This document shows, one piece after another, positions 34,259 to 43,330 of a stretch of DNA of 59,954 nt (positions are counted from its first letter, which is position 1; each line of letters opens with the position of its first letter). The notes beneath the pieces are model-generated. The model worked only from the letters and a program-made list of their open reading frames with translations, was not told where the DNA came from and ran no database searches. The translations under genes and the position numbers were made by a program. This DNA comes from Gammaproteobacteria bacterium (GTDB lineage: Bacteria > Pseudomonadota > Gammaproteobacteria > S012-40). Where the stretch lies: contig CAKKRP010000116.1 of assembly GCA_919902765.1 (NCBI GenBank), forward strand, positions 1-59,954. Reading direction: 5' to 3'.

Positions 34259-35398
34259 TCAGCCCCCCCGAGGCTTCCACACCGCCATTTTTTCCCCGCG
34301 CAACCACTTGAACATCGCTACCGCAAACGCCGCATTGCTGGCCACGAAATACGCGCTCAGGCGCGCTAGCGTACCCAGCAAGGGTAACTCAATCCCACGC
34401 AGCCCAAGCAACGCCAAGGTGTAACAAATCAATTGCGCCAACATCAGCAGCGAATAAACAAATGCCTCTCCTACGAGGGCAACATTGGAGAACAATGCAC
34501 ACACCATAAAAAATGGCGCGAGATAACGCGCCGCTTTGTGTGACCATAAACTAAAGGAAAGCCGGCCATAGCGCAACGGATTCAATAACGCCCGCATGTA
34601 ATAAAGGCCGCGCAACGCGCGCAACGCGACACGTACGCGCATACGAAATTCAGAGACCATTGCCTCATTGGGATGTTCCCACGCCAGCACCCGTTCGTCA
34701 TAGACTACGCGATGCCCTGTGCTATTCACATGCAAGGGCAATACAAAATCGGTAATTTGATCGGGCGGTATGTCACGATATAATGTTTTGCGTATAGCGT
34801 CCACCCCGCCGTTTGATCCCACTATGGACCAATAGCGCGTTTCTAATTCGCGCAAGGCGTTTTCGTAACGCATATAGGCCGAGATTCCAGTGCCTGTAGC
34901 GCTGCCGTGGGCGCCCGGAAAACCCATGCTGCCGGTGACATACCCAACACCGGGGTCCGCAAAATTTTCGACCATTTTGGCGATACTATCCAAATCGAAT
35001 TGCGTATTTGCATCGCTGAATACGACAATCTCACCGCGCGCCTCTGCGACCGCCTTATTCAAACCCGCCGCTTTACCCGCGCGCGGTTGTTGGCGGATAA
35101 GCCGCACACGCGGACTGACATATTTTTTTACAATATCGTCGGTGCCGTCCATGCTCTCATCGGATACCACAATGATATCTAATTTATCGGCCGGATAATG
35201 TTGTTCTATTTTATTTGTCAAGGTGGATTCGATATGTTGGGCCTCATTAAAGGCGGGAATGATTACCGTTACCGTAGGTTGGTAATCCCGCCTGTTTACC
35301 GCCCGTCCGAACAACGCACCCCAGAACCAAATAACCGTAGGGTATACAAAATACGGGTATACCAGCAACAACAAACTAAACCAAAAAAAAGTTTCCAT
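34259..35398 (-). CDS. Membrane glycosyltransferase family 2 (PgaC-like)
   Basis: A 379-residue protein with a TM segment at the N-terminus (~3-22), a GT-A domain (~40-270) and three or four TM helices at the C-terminus (~285-365). Catalytic positions are visible: VIIPAFNEAQHIESTL at the start, the Asp of VVSDESMDGT, FSDANTQFD (DXD-like), and a later EHPNEAMVSEFRMRVR. This is the layout of processive polysaccharide synthases such as PgaC or cellulose synthase-like enzymes. It is the last gene of the minus-strand polysaccharide run and lies convergent to the GT4 gene. Confidence 0.82.
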   Translation of the reverse strand: METFFWFSLLLLVYPYFVYPTVIWFWGALFGRAVNRRDYQPTVTVIIPAFNEAQHIESTLTNKIEQHYPADKLDIIVVSDESMDGTDDIVKKYVSPRVRLIRQQPRAGKAAGLNKAVAEARGEIVVFSDANTQFDLDSIAKMVENFADPGVGYVTGSMGFPGAHGSATGTGISAYMRYENALRELETRYWSIVGSNGGVDAIRKTLYRDIPPDQITDFVLPLHVNSTGHRVVYDERVLAWEHPNEAMVSEFRMRVRVALRALRGLYYMRALLNPLRYGRLSFSLWSHKAARYLAPFFMVCALFSNVALVGEAFVYSLLMLAQLICYTLALLGLRGIELPLLGTLARLSAYFVASNAAFAVAMFKWLRGEKMAVWKPRGG

Positions 35399-35455
35399 CC
35401 GTCCCTCATGTTATATGGCCAATCAATGACATATCCAATGCGTCACGCAACAGGA

Positions 35456-36889
35456 CTAAGCGATTTCGATCTCTAGCGACGCGGAACACGGCCCCAACAC
35501 ATACCGCAAACATCCGCCTTCAATGTCTTGTTCGCGAATCAGTTGTGCGCCTCGCGTAACTTTAATTCGCGCTTGACGCATGGTAATTTCGAGATCGCCT
35601 TCCTCCACGCCTGTTAATTCCAAGCGACCTCCCGCGTCTTGCCATACTACACCACTGAAGCGCCCGTTCACCCCGGCTAACCTGCCTGCGGCCAACACAA
35701 CATTCGTTTTCTCAGCTTGGGCCGTTATCCCTATACCCGAAATATTCAGGTACCCCTTATCAACGCCATGCAATTGGTGCGGCAACGAACAATGATAAAA
35801 ATTATGCGCGTAGGGCGCTAAACGAAAATCGCGAAACTGTGAGGGATCGCCATCTTTCCCAGCCTCTGCGGCCATGCAAATATTATAGGCCTCGCGCGCC
35901 GTGGCATAATGTAAACGGTAACGCTTGCCGTCATTGTAGACCTCGTTCAACATCTTATGCATCGCACGCGCGCGTTGTCCAAACAATGCGTCAAAATCTT
36001 TTTCGACCGCGCCATGCGCGTGCAATTTGACGAACACCCATTCCGGCCTATCTTGAACGTGTATATGACTATTCAACCACGCTTGTATTCTATCGGGCCT
36101 GCCCCAGTTACCCGTAGTAACGCTTGCATTTTCTATGCGTGGATAGCGAGGCGCGCGCAAATTAATCCCCAACGGGCCTTGCATCATAAAAAAGCTGTTT
36201 TCCGGGGCTTTTTTTCCTACTTTAAGGTCAACGCCCGTATCGTGGGATTTCCGCGCCAGAGGGGCGTCCACTGCGTAATAGATCGAATTGATTTTTTTCG
36301 TCTGGCACTCATTGGACGACGGCATCGTAAAATCGCCCCAGCAGCCGAACTCCTGCAATAAGGTAATTTCATTATCGACACCACAATAGCGTCCCCTCGG
36401 ATGTGAATTGTCAAGCGCCCAATCGCCATGAATAAATGAAAATGCGGTGTGTGGCTTTTCGCCGCTGGTAAGTAAAATTCCACGGCGTTGATAATCCGCA
36501 ATCACGCCGGTCATCAAGCGACGGAAACTCGCGTCGTTGTCGTTGTCATGATGCAAATGTAATTCTATTTCGCCACACCCCGCGAGCACCAGGCGATTCA
36601 GCGCCGCAAGATGTTCTATCCCGTGATGCGGCGGATAAAACCACGTGTGACGTGGTCCGTGTCCGTATTTATTTATACACTCTTTGAAAAACGCCAGATA
36701 ATCACGTTCCCAACGGCTGACACGTTCCACCTCTTGACCCGGATTTTCCGCTTTATGTCTAGGTTCATAGTGATCACACATCAAAAATACAATGTGCGTA
36801 GTTTTATCACGCAACGCGCGTCTACTTCGCGCGCGTCTTGACAAGTCGCGCAAATAACTCCACGCCCAATAATTAAGCCCGCCTTTCAT
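35456..36889 (-). CDS. Polysaccharide deacetylase-like protein of unknown function
   Basis: A 477-residue protein without a signal peptide. The N-terminal part looks like the barrel of NodB-type carbohydrate esterases: THIVFLMCDHYEPRH (Asp39, His40) would correspond to the metal-binding DD region and GEIELHLHHDNDNDAS (~105-120) to the second region; FVKLHAHGA near residue 285 gives further histidines. The C-terminal ~90 residues are beta-rich. It lacks the usual TFDDG motif, so enzymatic identity is unproven. The gene lies between a GT2 and a GT4 gene in the same operon, pointing to polysaccharide synthesis or modification. Confidence 0.55.
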   Translation of the reverse strand: MKGGLNYWAWSYLRDLSRRARSRRALRDKTTHIVFLMCDHYEPRHKAENPGQEVERVSRWERDYLAFFKECINKYGHGPRHTWFYPPHHGIEHLAALNRLVLAGCGEIELHLHHDNDNDASFRRLMTGVIADYQRRGILLTSGEKPHTAFSFIHGDWALDNSHPRGRYCGVDNEITLLQEFGCWGDFTMPSSNECQTKKINSIYYAVDAPLARKSHDTGVDLKVGKKAPENSFFMMQGPLGINLRAPRYPRIENASVTTGNWGRPDRIQAWLNSHIHVQDRPEWVFVKLHAHGAVEKDFDALFGQRARAMHKMLNEVYNDGKRYRLHYATAREAYNICMAAEAGKDGDPSQFRDFRLAPYAHNFYHCSLPHQLHGVDKGYLNISGIGITAQAEKTNVVLAAGRLAGVNGRFSGVVWQDAGGRLELTGVEEGDLEITMRQARIKVTRGAQLIREQDIEGGCLRYVLGPCSASLEIEIA

Positions 36890-36902
36890 ATTTCTATATA
36901 TC

Positions 36903-38078
36903 TCATTTAGACGTTACGTTTTGCGCAAGAATACGTGCATATTCATCTACTATTGCTTGCGCATTTCGCTTCCACGTATGGTGGGACAACACATAGTCTC
37001 TGCCCGCTCGACCTAAGCGCTGCCGCTTGCTTGCATCGCACGCCAATTCAAGTATGCTGTCCACCAGCGCCTGACTGTCGCCCCGATCAATTATAATACC
37101 GTTTTCACCATGCCGCATGACTTCTTCGACCGGCGCTACGCGTGGGGCGATAACGGCCTTGCCCATCGCCCAATATTCGAATATCTTCATGGGGGATCCA
37201 TAGTCATTGGAATTAAGCAACACGGTAATGTCCATGGCGCTCACCAGCGAGGGTATATCGCTGTGCATACGCCGCCCCGCAAACACCACGGCGCCCCCAA
37301 ATCCCGAGGCCTGCACAAAGTCCTCTAACTCCTTTCGATATTCGCCGTCACCGACAAACAGGAACCGCAAATCGCTATTATTTTGCAAGACCCTGGGTAT
37401 CACTTCCTTAAACCCGGGAATTCCTTGCCATCGGTTCATGGTGCCTACAAACCCGACGACCAACCCATTAGCCGGCTTATTCAACCGCTTGTTGATCGAC
37501 GTATCACAAGGATACGCTGGAAAAAATTTGAGCGGATCTATTGCGTTTTGACACACCACGATGGGTTTACGTGGAACATAGGCCGCGTGCAAAAAACGCT
37601 TTTGCACGTCGGTCACGGTAATAATTCCATCCGCCGCCTCCAACACTTTTTTCTCGATACTCCGTGCAAATTTTTTTAATGTTAATCCGTAGTATCGCGC
37701 CCATGCAAACGCATAAGGCGTATTGACTTCGAGCACCAAGGGTATGCCTGCGCGCCGCGCCGCCCACACGCCTGCAAACCCGAACAACGCATACCGTTCA
37801 TAGATAAAGTCCGGACGAAATTGCGCAATCGCATTATTCACTTCACGGAAAGCGATAACATTGTACGCGATTTGCATCAATTCAAACAAAAACCTTGGCA
37901 TCATCTTTTTGATACGCCCCAAGCGCGACGCCTGCGCGAGGGTGCCGGATTTCTGCAATTTCGCCGGGCCGACCGCTTTTACTTCATGACCAAGCGCTTG
38001 TAAGGCCTCGATAATCTCACGAATGTGTATCGATTCCGGCTCTTCGCCTTGAGTTCTATGGAGGTACAAAATACGCAT
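36903..38078 (-). CDS. Glycosyltransferase family 4 protein
   Basis: A 391-residue GT-B glycosyltransferase. The N-terminal half begins MRILYLHRTQGEEPESIHIREI; the C-terminal half has GFVGTMNRWQGIPGFKEVIP (~208-227), LFVGDGEYRKELE and the E-x7-E motif MKIFEYWAMGKAVIAPRVAPVEE (~300-322). It adds one sugar to the repeat unit; the donor is unknown. It sits 5 bases after the deacetylase gene. Confidence 0.85.
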   Translation of the reverse strand: MRILYLHRTQGEEPESIHIREIIEALQALGHEVKAVGPAKLQKSGTLAQASRLGRIKKMMPRFLFELMQIAYNVIAFREVNNAIAQFRPDFIYERYALFGFAGVWAARRAGIPLVLEVNTPYAFAWARYYGLTLKKFARSIEKKVLEAADGIITVTDVQKRFLHAAYVPRKPIVVCQNAIDPLKFFPAYPCDTSINKRLNKPANGLVVGFVGTMNRWQGIPGFKEVIPRVLQNNSDLRFLFVGDGEYRKELEDFVQASGFGGAVVFAGRRMHSDIPSLVSAMDITVLLNSNDYGSPMKIFEYWAMGKAVIAPRVAPVEEVMRHGENGIIIDRGDSQALVDSILELACDASKRQRLGRAGRDYVLSHHTWKRNAQAIVDEYARILAQNVTSK

Positions 38079-38083
38079 CTACA

Positions 38084-38710
38084 TCAGGCCCCAAGCGCCG
38101 CGCACGTTAGCCCGCGCGCGCGCACCGCCTTTACCACATCCGCAAGGAACTCGATGGTGAATGGATTGTTATCATGTAACAAAATTATATCGCCTGAGCG
38201 GGGAGGCCGCATTTTTAATCTGACACGCAATGCATCTACACCTTCACACCGGTAATCGCTATATGTCACAGACCAATGCACTAGCTTAAACCCGGCTCCG
38301 CACGCAATTTTAAGTGTACGCCAATTAAATCGCCCGCGCGGCGGCCTAAACATCATACACCTGCGGTCGCCGGCTTGACTCAAAATATCGGACGTTGAGC
38401 GTAAATCGTCCAACAATTCTTTGGGCGTCATAAGCGGCAATTCTTTGTGATGCATAGAGTGCCCGCCTAGGGCATGCCCTCGTTTTAGTACCTCTCGCAC
38501 CAACTCGGGATATAACAACGCCTGCTCTCCAATGAAAAAGAAAGTCGCCTTTATATTTAATGCATCTAACGCATTTAATACCAGCGGCGTATAGTCAGGG
38601 TGCGGACCATCGTCAAATGTAATACCTACACCTGCATAGCTCAAGCGCCAAACAAAGGCACGCCCTGGTATCGCCATTTGCAAGATATTTTTTGCCAGAC
38701 TACGCAACAT
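38084..38710 (-). CDS. NodB-type polysaccharide deacetylase
   Basis: A 208-residue protein nearly limited to the NodB domain. The metal and catalytic residues are all visible: GITFDDGPHPDYTPL (Asp-Asp), GGHSMHHKELPLM (His-x3-His), RPPRGRFNWR and later IILLHDNN. It should remove N- or O-acetyl groups from a sugar polymer or lipid-linked glycan. ATG 38710 is chosen because the longer frame begins with TTG. Overlaps the end of the next upstream gene by 11 bases. Confidence 0.85.
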   Translation of the reverse strand: MLRSLAKNILQMAIPGRAFVWRLSYAGVGITFDDGPHPDYTPLVLNALDALNIKATFFFIGEQALLYPELVREVLKRGHALGGHSMHHKELPLMTPKELLDDLRSTSDILSQAGDRRCMMFRPPRGRFNWRTLKIACGAGFKLVHWSVTYSDYRCEGVDALRVRLKMRPPRSGDIILLHDNNPFTIEFLADVVKAVRARGLTCAALGA

Positions 38711-39917
38711 TTCTATCACACGACTTCTCCGCCACTTCAATCAACACTTGGATATTTCTGGATGCTAATTTTTCCCAGGTGTAGTCTCTCACAGCCGTCT
38801 GCAAGGTTTTTACATCCCAATGCGCATCCAACACCCGCTGTATCGCGACTGACAGCGCTTGCGCATCGCCAGGCGCGACCAAGGGCAGCCCGGTACCCTC
38901 CAGCAGCGCCGGGACTCCACCCACCCGTGTCGCAATGACCGGCACTCCGCACGCCAAGGCCTCAACGACGACATTGGGAGTACCCTCATTATAGCTACTC
39001 AAACATAGGGCATTGGCAACATTTAGCCACTTAGGTATATCTATATGCGCTTGCGTACCTGCAAATAATGTCTTCTTTTGTATATTGTTCAGCAGCGCAA
39101 GTTTTTCCAGCAGCTCGCGTTGCGTACCGGTTCCTATAATAACCAGGCGATCATCCTCGCCCAATTTGCCGATTTTTTCCAATTCACCCCAGGCCTCCAG
39201 CAAAATCGGCAACCCCTTTATGGGCACTAAATTGCCTATAAACAATAAGACACGTCCATTAATCGGAAGGCTGAATGCATTGCGCAATGGCGTAGATTCA
39301 CGCCAAGCGAATACCTGTGGATCATAACCCGCACAAGGTATTTCATGTACATGTCCATCATCTCTTGCAGTAAGCGCTTTTATCTTTTCAACCAGCGGTC
39401 GGCTCACACCGATCACCGCCGACGCAGCTCTCAGCGCCCAGCGTATTTGGCCGCGCAATAATTTTTTTTGCGCATAGACGTTGATATCGCTGCCATGCGC
39501 GGTGACGACATAGGGTAAACCCAAGAGTTTCGCCACCCATGCGAGCCCCACGCCGTCCGGAAAAGCGCAATGCACATGTACGATTAATTCCGGGTATTTT
39601 TGTTTTAATCTATATAAATGACGTATGATAGACAAGCCATACATAACCCCCGAAAATACTTCCATTTTCGGTATGACCCAATAGCGAGGATACACCGCGT
39701 GCAAATTTCCAAACCGGGCCGTGTGCGAAATCCCTTGCAACTCCTTCCAACGGTCTCCCACGAGCCAGTTTGGCGCCCAAGGTAATGGAGAAATGATCTT
39801 CCGAATAGTAACTACATTCATGCGATCAACTAAATTTTTGATGAAAATCGCCCGCATTGGATTTTTGCTATTGGGAAAATAGCCGGTCACCACCGCTATG
39901 TCTATCGCGCTTTTCAC
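38700..39917 (-). CDS. Glycosyltransferase family 4 protein (GTG start)
   Basis: A 405-residue GT-B glycosyltransferase. The N-terminal part has VTGYFPNSKNPMRAIFIKNL and VHVHCAFPDGVGLAWVAKLL; the C-terminal part has LLFIGNLVPIKGLPILLEAW (~228-247), the E-x7-E motif YNEGTPNVVVEALACGVPVIATRVGG (~335-360, two overlapping pieces) and a following GTGLPLVAPGD segment. It starts with GTG 39917. Probably one of the sugar-adding steps. Confidence 0.85.
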   Translation of the reverse strand: MKSAIDIAVVTGYFPNSKNPMRAIFIKNLVDRMNVVTIRKIISPLPWAPNWLVGDRWKELQGISHTARFGNLHAVYPRYWVIPKMEVFSGVMYGLSIIRHLYRLKQKYPELIVHVHCAFPDGVGLAWVAKLLGLPYVVTAHGSDINVYAQKKLLRGQIRWALRAASAVIGVSRPLVEKIKALTARDDGHVHEIPCAGYDPQVFAWRESTPLRNAFSLPINGRVLLFIGNLVPIKGLPILLEAWGELEKIGKLGEDDRLVIIGTGTQRELLEKLALLNNIQKKTLFAGTQAHIDIPKWLNVANALCLSSYNEGTPNVVVEALACGVPVIATRVGGVPALLEGTGLPLVAPGDAQALSVAIQRVLDAHWDVKTLQTAVRDYTWEKLASRNIQVLIEVAEKSCDRNVA

Positions 39918-40005
39918 AACGGATGCCCTACGCGCAAATACACGGACATGCGACGCAACAACGCACCCGTACCGACAACCAAAAATATTTTTTTGTTACG
40001 CAAAC

Positions 40006-41223
40006 TCACCGTACCGCCTCTACTATTTCGTCACCACGTGTATTTTCTCGTTCTTTAGATGACTGCATCTGCAACAACGCCACCGACGCGACACCCAACG
40101 CGCATAACGTGTAAAAACTCCAATCATGCACTTTCGCATCCAAAAGCGCTCTCAATAAAATCGAGTAAAGACTAATAATGACCGCCACACCTATTTTTTT
40201 AACACGGTTTTCCGTAACACCGCTGCACGCCAGCGACAATGTACGCCTTAAATTTTTTATATACAAAAAGAATAACAAAAACCCGACGAGCCCGGTACCG
40301 GTAAGGATTTCTATATAGGTATTATGCGAGTTTTTACCTCGATTATCTCCACTAACTTCACCATAGTCCTGCGCAAACTCATGAAATCTTCTGGAACCGA
40401 CACCCAACAACGGATGTGCCAAAACCATATTCTTGCCTATGCCCCACAATTCATAGCGCGACGTTTTTGCATCTTCGCTTGTATATATATCCCCCTGATT
40501 TTCCGCGCGCTTGGCCCACTGATAGCCTACACCGGCAAAACCCACCGCCAGCATAATTACAATTAGAAATAACTTGCGTTGCCCGTTGTAGCCCATCAGT
40601 ATCAACAATAATCCCTCTAAAACTAACGCCAACATACCTCCTCTCGACAGAGAAAGCATTATACCTGCAACACAAGCTAACATTCCAACAGACAAAAACA
40701 GTTTCTTTAAACCTTTCTCATCTTGCCGCAGCAGATAAACAAAGGGTAGAATTAAAATGATTACAAACGAATAATCGTTGTGATTTTCATACATCCCATA
40801 GGCCCCGGCCCTCCCGCCATGCGCCGACGGCAATCCCGCTAATACTGCATATATTCCATAGCCGACAATAAAAAACCCGCCACAGATCATTCCCCAAACG
40901 GCATTGATTAACGAAACCTCGTCCTTAATCAAATACACCAACACCACCACATAAATTGCATAGGCATACCAAAAATTAAACTCATCCAACATAGCGCTAA
41001 ATCCACTGTAATATACGGATACGACCTGGATGAGTAAAAAAAACATTAAGTATACAAACGGCTTACTGCCAAAGGCCGAACTACGAGGATAGACCGCTGC
41101 CGACCTCATTGCCGCCAATAGCGCCACCACAGACAGGATAACCATCGGCTTCCATGGCGCCAACTCCGGCCAATATATTCCGGGCTGAAAAATATTGGAA
41201 AAACTATATAAAAACGCCAGCAT
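40006..41223 (-). CDS. O-antigen ligase / Wzy-type polymerase, XrtA-associated
   Basis: A 405-residue membrane protein with about 10-11 TM segments. The Wzy_C domain shows in LGVGSRRFHEFAQDYG (near ~285) and NSHNTYIEILTGTGLVGFLLFFLY (~310-333), the periplasmic loop conserved in the O-antigen ligase/polymerase superfamily. A polymerase of repeat units, or ligation of glycan to a protein or lipid, are both possible; the gene's relatives in exosortase-A loci are labelled O-glycosylation ligases. It precedes the GT gene by 88 bases. Confidence 0.82.
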   Translation of the reverse strand: MLAFLYSFSNIFQPGIYWPELAPWKPMVILSVVALLAAMRSAAVYPRSSAFGSKPFVYLMFFLLIQVVSVYYSGFSAMLDEFNFWYAYAIYVVVLVYLIKDEVSLINAVWGMICGGFFIVGYGIYAVLAGLPSAHGGRAGAYGMYENHNDYSFVIILILPFVYLLRQDEKGLKKLFLSVGMLACVAGIMLSLSRGGMLALVLEGLLLILMGYNGQRKLFLIVIMLAVGFAGVGYQWAKRAENQGDIYTSEDAKTSRYELWGIGKNMVLAHPLLGVGSRRFHEFAQDYGEVSGDNRGKNSHNTYIEILTGTGLVGFLLFFLYIKNLRRTLSLACSGVTENRVKKIGVAVIISLYSILLRALLDAKVHDWSFYTLCALGVASVALLQMQSSKERENTRGDEIVEAVR

Positions 41224-41229
41224 TAGCCA

Positions 41230-42210
41230 TCACCTAGTCGCATAATCCGTCATTACCCACAACAATCTATTCAATGAAGTAGACCTACCCACCCCGATGC
41301 GCCGTATCTCATATCGCTGATTGGCGTCTACGTATCCTTCCGTGGTCGCCAACGCCGCTTTGAAATGCCGGGCTACAAAGGCCGTATTTGCGCTGGAATA
41401 ATCTTGTTTTTTTCCATTTGGATAACAAAATATTTCGGAACAATGACCGACATGCTGTAAAATATCCGCTCTACTGCTTAGCATTTCCAACTGCGCTTCG
41501 TCCCGATCTATTTTTGACAACAATGGATGATTTACGGTATGCGCACCGATACGATGCCCGGCTCTTTGCAGGGCCCTGGCCTGTTCCCAATTCATAAATG
41601 CGTAATTGCCATAAGGCTTGGCTTTTACCTGCGGATATAACAGTTCTATCTGTTTGAAATACTCCTCTACCGTAACATGTCCGACCGTTTTTAATTCTCG
41701 CTTAAATTCTTGTAAAGTCCTTTTCCTGGTTACGCTGTTATCCAACCGCACCGACTCCCCGGCAGGTGAAATAATTTCTGACAAATCGCTATAAATAACG
41801 TGTTCTAAGTAATCCGTCCACATCCAGCGCTCTCTTCCGATATAGCCGGTAGCAAGAAAAATGCTTGCCACCGCTTGATGTTCTTCAAGTATGGGAGCCG
41901 CCACTTCATAGTTATTCAAGAATCCGTCATCAAACGTAAGTGCCGCAATCGGTTCATTTATTTGGCTGCGGCCGGCATACATACTACGATCCAGCATCTC
42001 TTCCAGAGACACGATACGAAAATATTTTTTTATTTTCCGTAGCTGTTCCGAAAATTGCGTTTCAATAACATGTTTATCGAATCTACCATCTATCTCCGCG
42101 TCTTTGGTCACGCCGTGATACATTAGAATCACCGGCCTATAGCGCTTATACATGCGTACATAAGCGGGTCCGATAGTTGAATACATCAATTTTTTAAGTG
42201 GCCTGTGCAT
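41230..42210 (-). CDS. Polysaccharide deacetylase family protein
   Basis: A 326-residue NodB-fold protein. YHGVTKDAE opens the domain; AALTFDDGFLNNYEVAAPILEE (~103-124, active-site Asp pair), IGAHTVNHPLLSKI (His-x3-His, ~228) and FCYPNGKKQDYS follow. An insertion of ~90 residues (~145-225) separates the first two motifs, as in the PgaB/xylanase-like branch. Presumed to modify acetylated sugars of the polymer. Overlaps the end of the upstream glycosyltransferase by 17 bases. Confidence 0.82.
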   Translation of the reverse strand: MHRPLKKLMYSTIGPAYVRMYKRYRPVILMYHGVTKDAEIDGRFDKHVIETQFSEQLRKIKKYFRIVSLEEMLDRSMYAGRSQINEPIAALTFDDGFLNNYEVAAPILEEHQAVASIFLATGYIGRERWMWTDYLEHVIYSDLSEIISPAGESVRLDNSVTRKRTLQEFKRELKTVGHVTVEEYFKQIELLYPQVKAKPYGNYAFMNWEQARALQRAGHRIGAHTVNHPLLSKIDRDEAQLEMLSSRADILQHVGHCSEIFCYPNGKKQDYSSANTAFVARHFKAALATTEGYVDANQRYEIRRIGVGRSTSLNRLLWVMTDYATR

Positions 42211-43330
42211 TGCGAGTCCGCTCAGCGGCTAAGGAATACAGTTCCTCATATTGCCTTACCATAGATACCATGCTATGCCTATCACGCACGTATGCCCGTC
42301 CGGCCTCTGCCGTGGCCTCGCGGAATCCACGCTCCTGAATATACCGCCCCAACGCATTCGCAAGCCCTACGACATCGCCGCTATCCACCATACAGCCATT
42401 GACCTGATCTTTGACGATTTCTAAATTACCCCCGACCTTGGTTACGACAACCGCACGTTTTGCCGCCATCGCCTCTAATAGGGTATTGGATATTCCTTCG
42501 TTTAGCGAAGTCAGCGCAAAAATATCCATGGCCGCCAAATAGGGGCGGATATCGTTTTGGAATCCTGCGAAATAATAACTTCCTGGTTTCAATAATTTCA
42601 TGGCAAGCGCCTCAAGCGGTGCGCGCAGCGGCCCGTCTCCAACCAGCAAAAACGCGACATTGACGCCCTGTTTTTGTAAGCGCGCAACGCCTTCTATCAG
42701 CATCGCCTGATTTTTTACCTCCGCCAAGCGGCCTATACTTCCGACGACAAAATGGCCATCAGGCAGCCCTATCGACCGATCTTTTGCCGCCGACCGCGCA
42801 ATCTCGAAAAACTCATCTCCGACACCGTTGTATATCACCGATATTGATTGTGGCGGTATTTTTACGTAAGTAATCAACTTACACTTTAGATCTTCCGACA
42901 TGGTAAAAATCGCATTTGCCCTGCGGGATAACACACGCTGCAACAGCATGCGATGCCATTTGTCCGGAAAATCCCGGCCATGCTCACTATGAATCAATCC
43001 CTTTACCCCGGCGATTCTAGCCGCCACGGCGCCATAGAAAAACGCTTCCGGATTGCGTGTATGCACCACCGCCACATTCTCTTTCTTTAAAGATCTCGCT
43101 AAACGCCAAATCAATCCGGGATTATTTCCGCCTTTAAGCCCAAACGAGTATACCTTCACATCCGGATCGGCAATGCGTTGCGCAAACTCGCCTGCGACTT
43201 GAAGACAAAACACAACCGAGCGAAATTCGTTTTTATCTAACCGGTTAATCACATTGACTACGCCGTTTTCCAAGCCGCCTGCTTGCAGCGACAATACTAC
43301 ATGACCGACAACTATCGGGGAACGCATCAT
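42194..43330 (-). CDS. Glycosyltransferase, PEP-CTERM/XrtA-associated family
   Basis: A 378-residue GT4-family protein whose N-terminus IVVGHVVLSLQAGGLENGVVNVINRL and HSEHGRDFPDKWHRMLLQRVLSR segment fit the sugar transferase family linked to exosortase-A loci. The donor-binding half has VGSIGRLAEVKNQAMLIEGV (~193-212) and LTSLNEGISNTLLEAMAAKRAVVVTKVGGN (E-x7-E near 290). The ATG of 43330 overlaps the flippase stop (ATGA), so they are coupled. Confidence 0.87.
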   Translation of the reverse strand: MMRSPIVVGHVVLSLQAGGLENGVVNVINRLDKNEFRSVVFCLQVAGEFAQRIADPDVKVYSFGLKGGNNPGLIWRLARSLKKENVAVVHTRNPEAFFYGAVAARIAGVKGLIHSEHGRDFPDKWHRMLLQRVLSRRANAIFTMSEDLKCKLITYVKIPPQSISVIYNGVGDEFFEIARSAAKDRSIGLPDGHFVVGSIGRLAEVKNQAMLIEGVARLQKQGVNVAFLLVGDGPLRAPLEALAMKLLKPGSYYFAGFQNDIRPYLAAMDIFALTSLNEGISNTLLEAMAAKRAVVVTKVGGNLEIVKDQVNGCMVDSGDVVGLANALGRYIQERGFREATAEAGRAYVRDRHSMVSMVRQYEELYSLAAERTRNAQAT

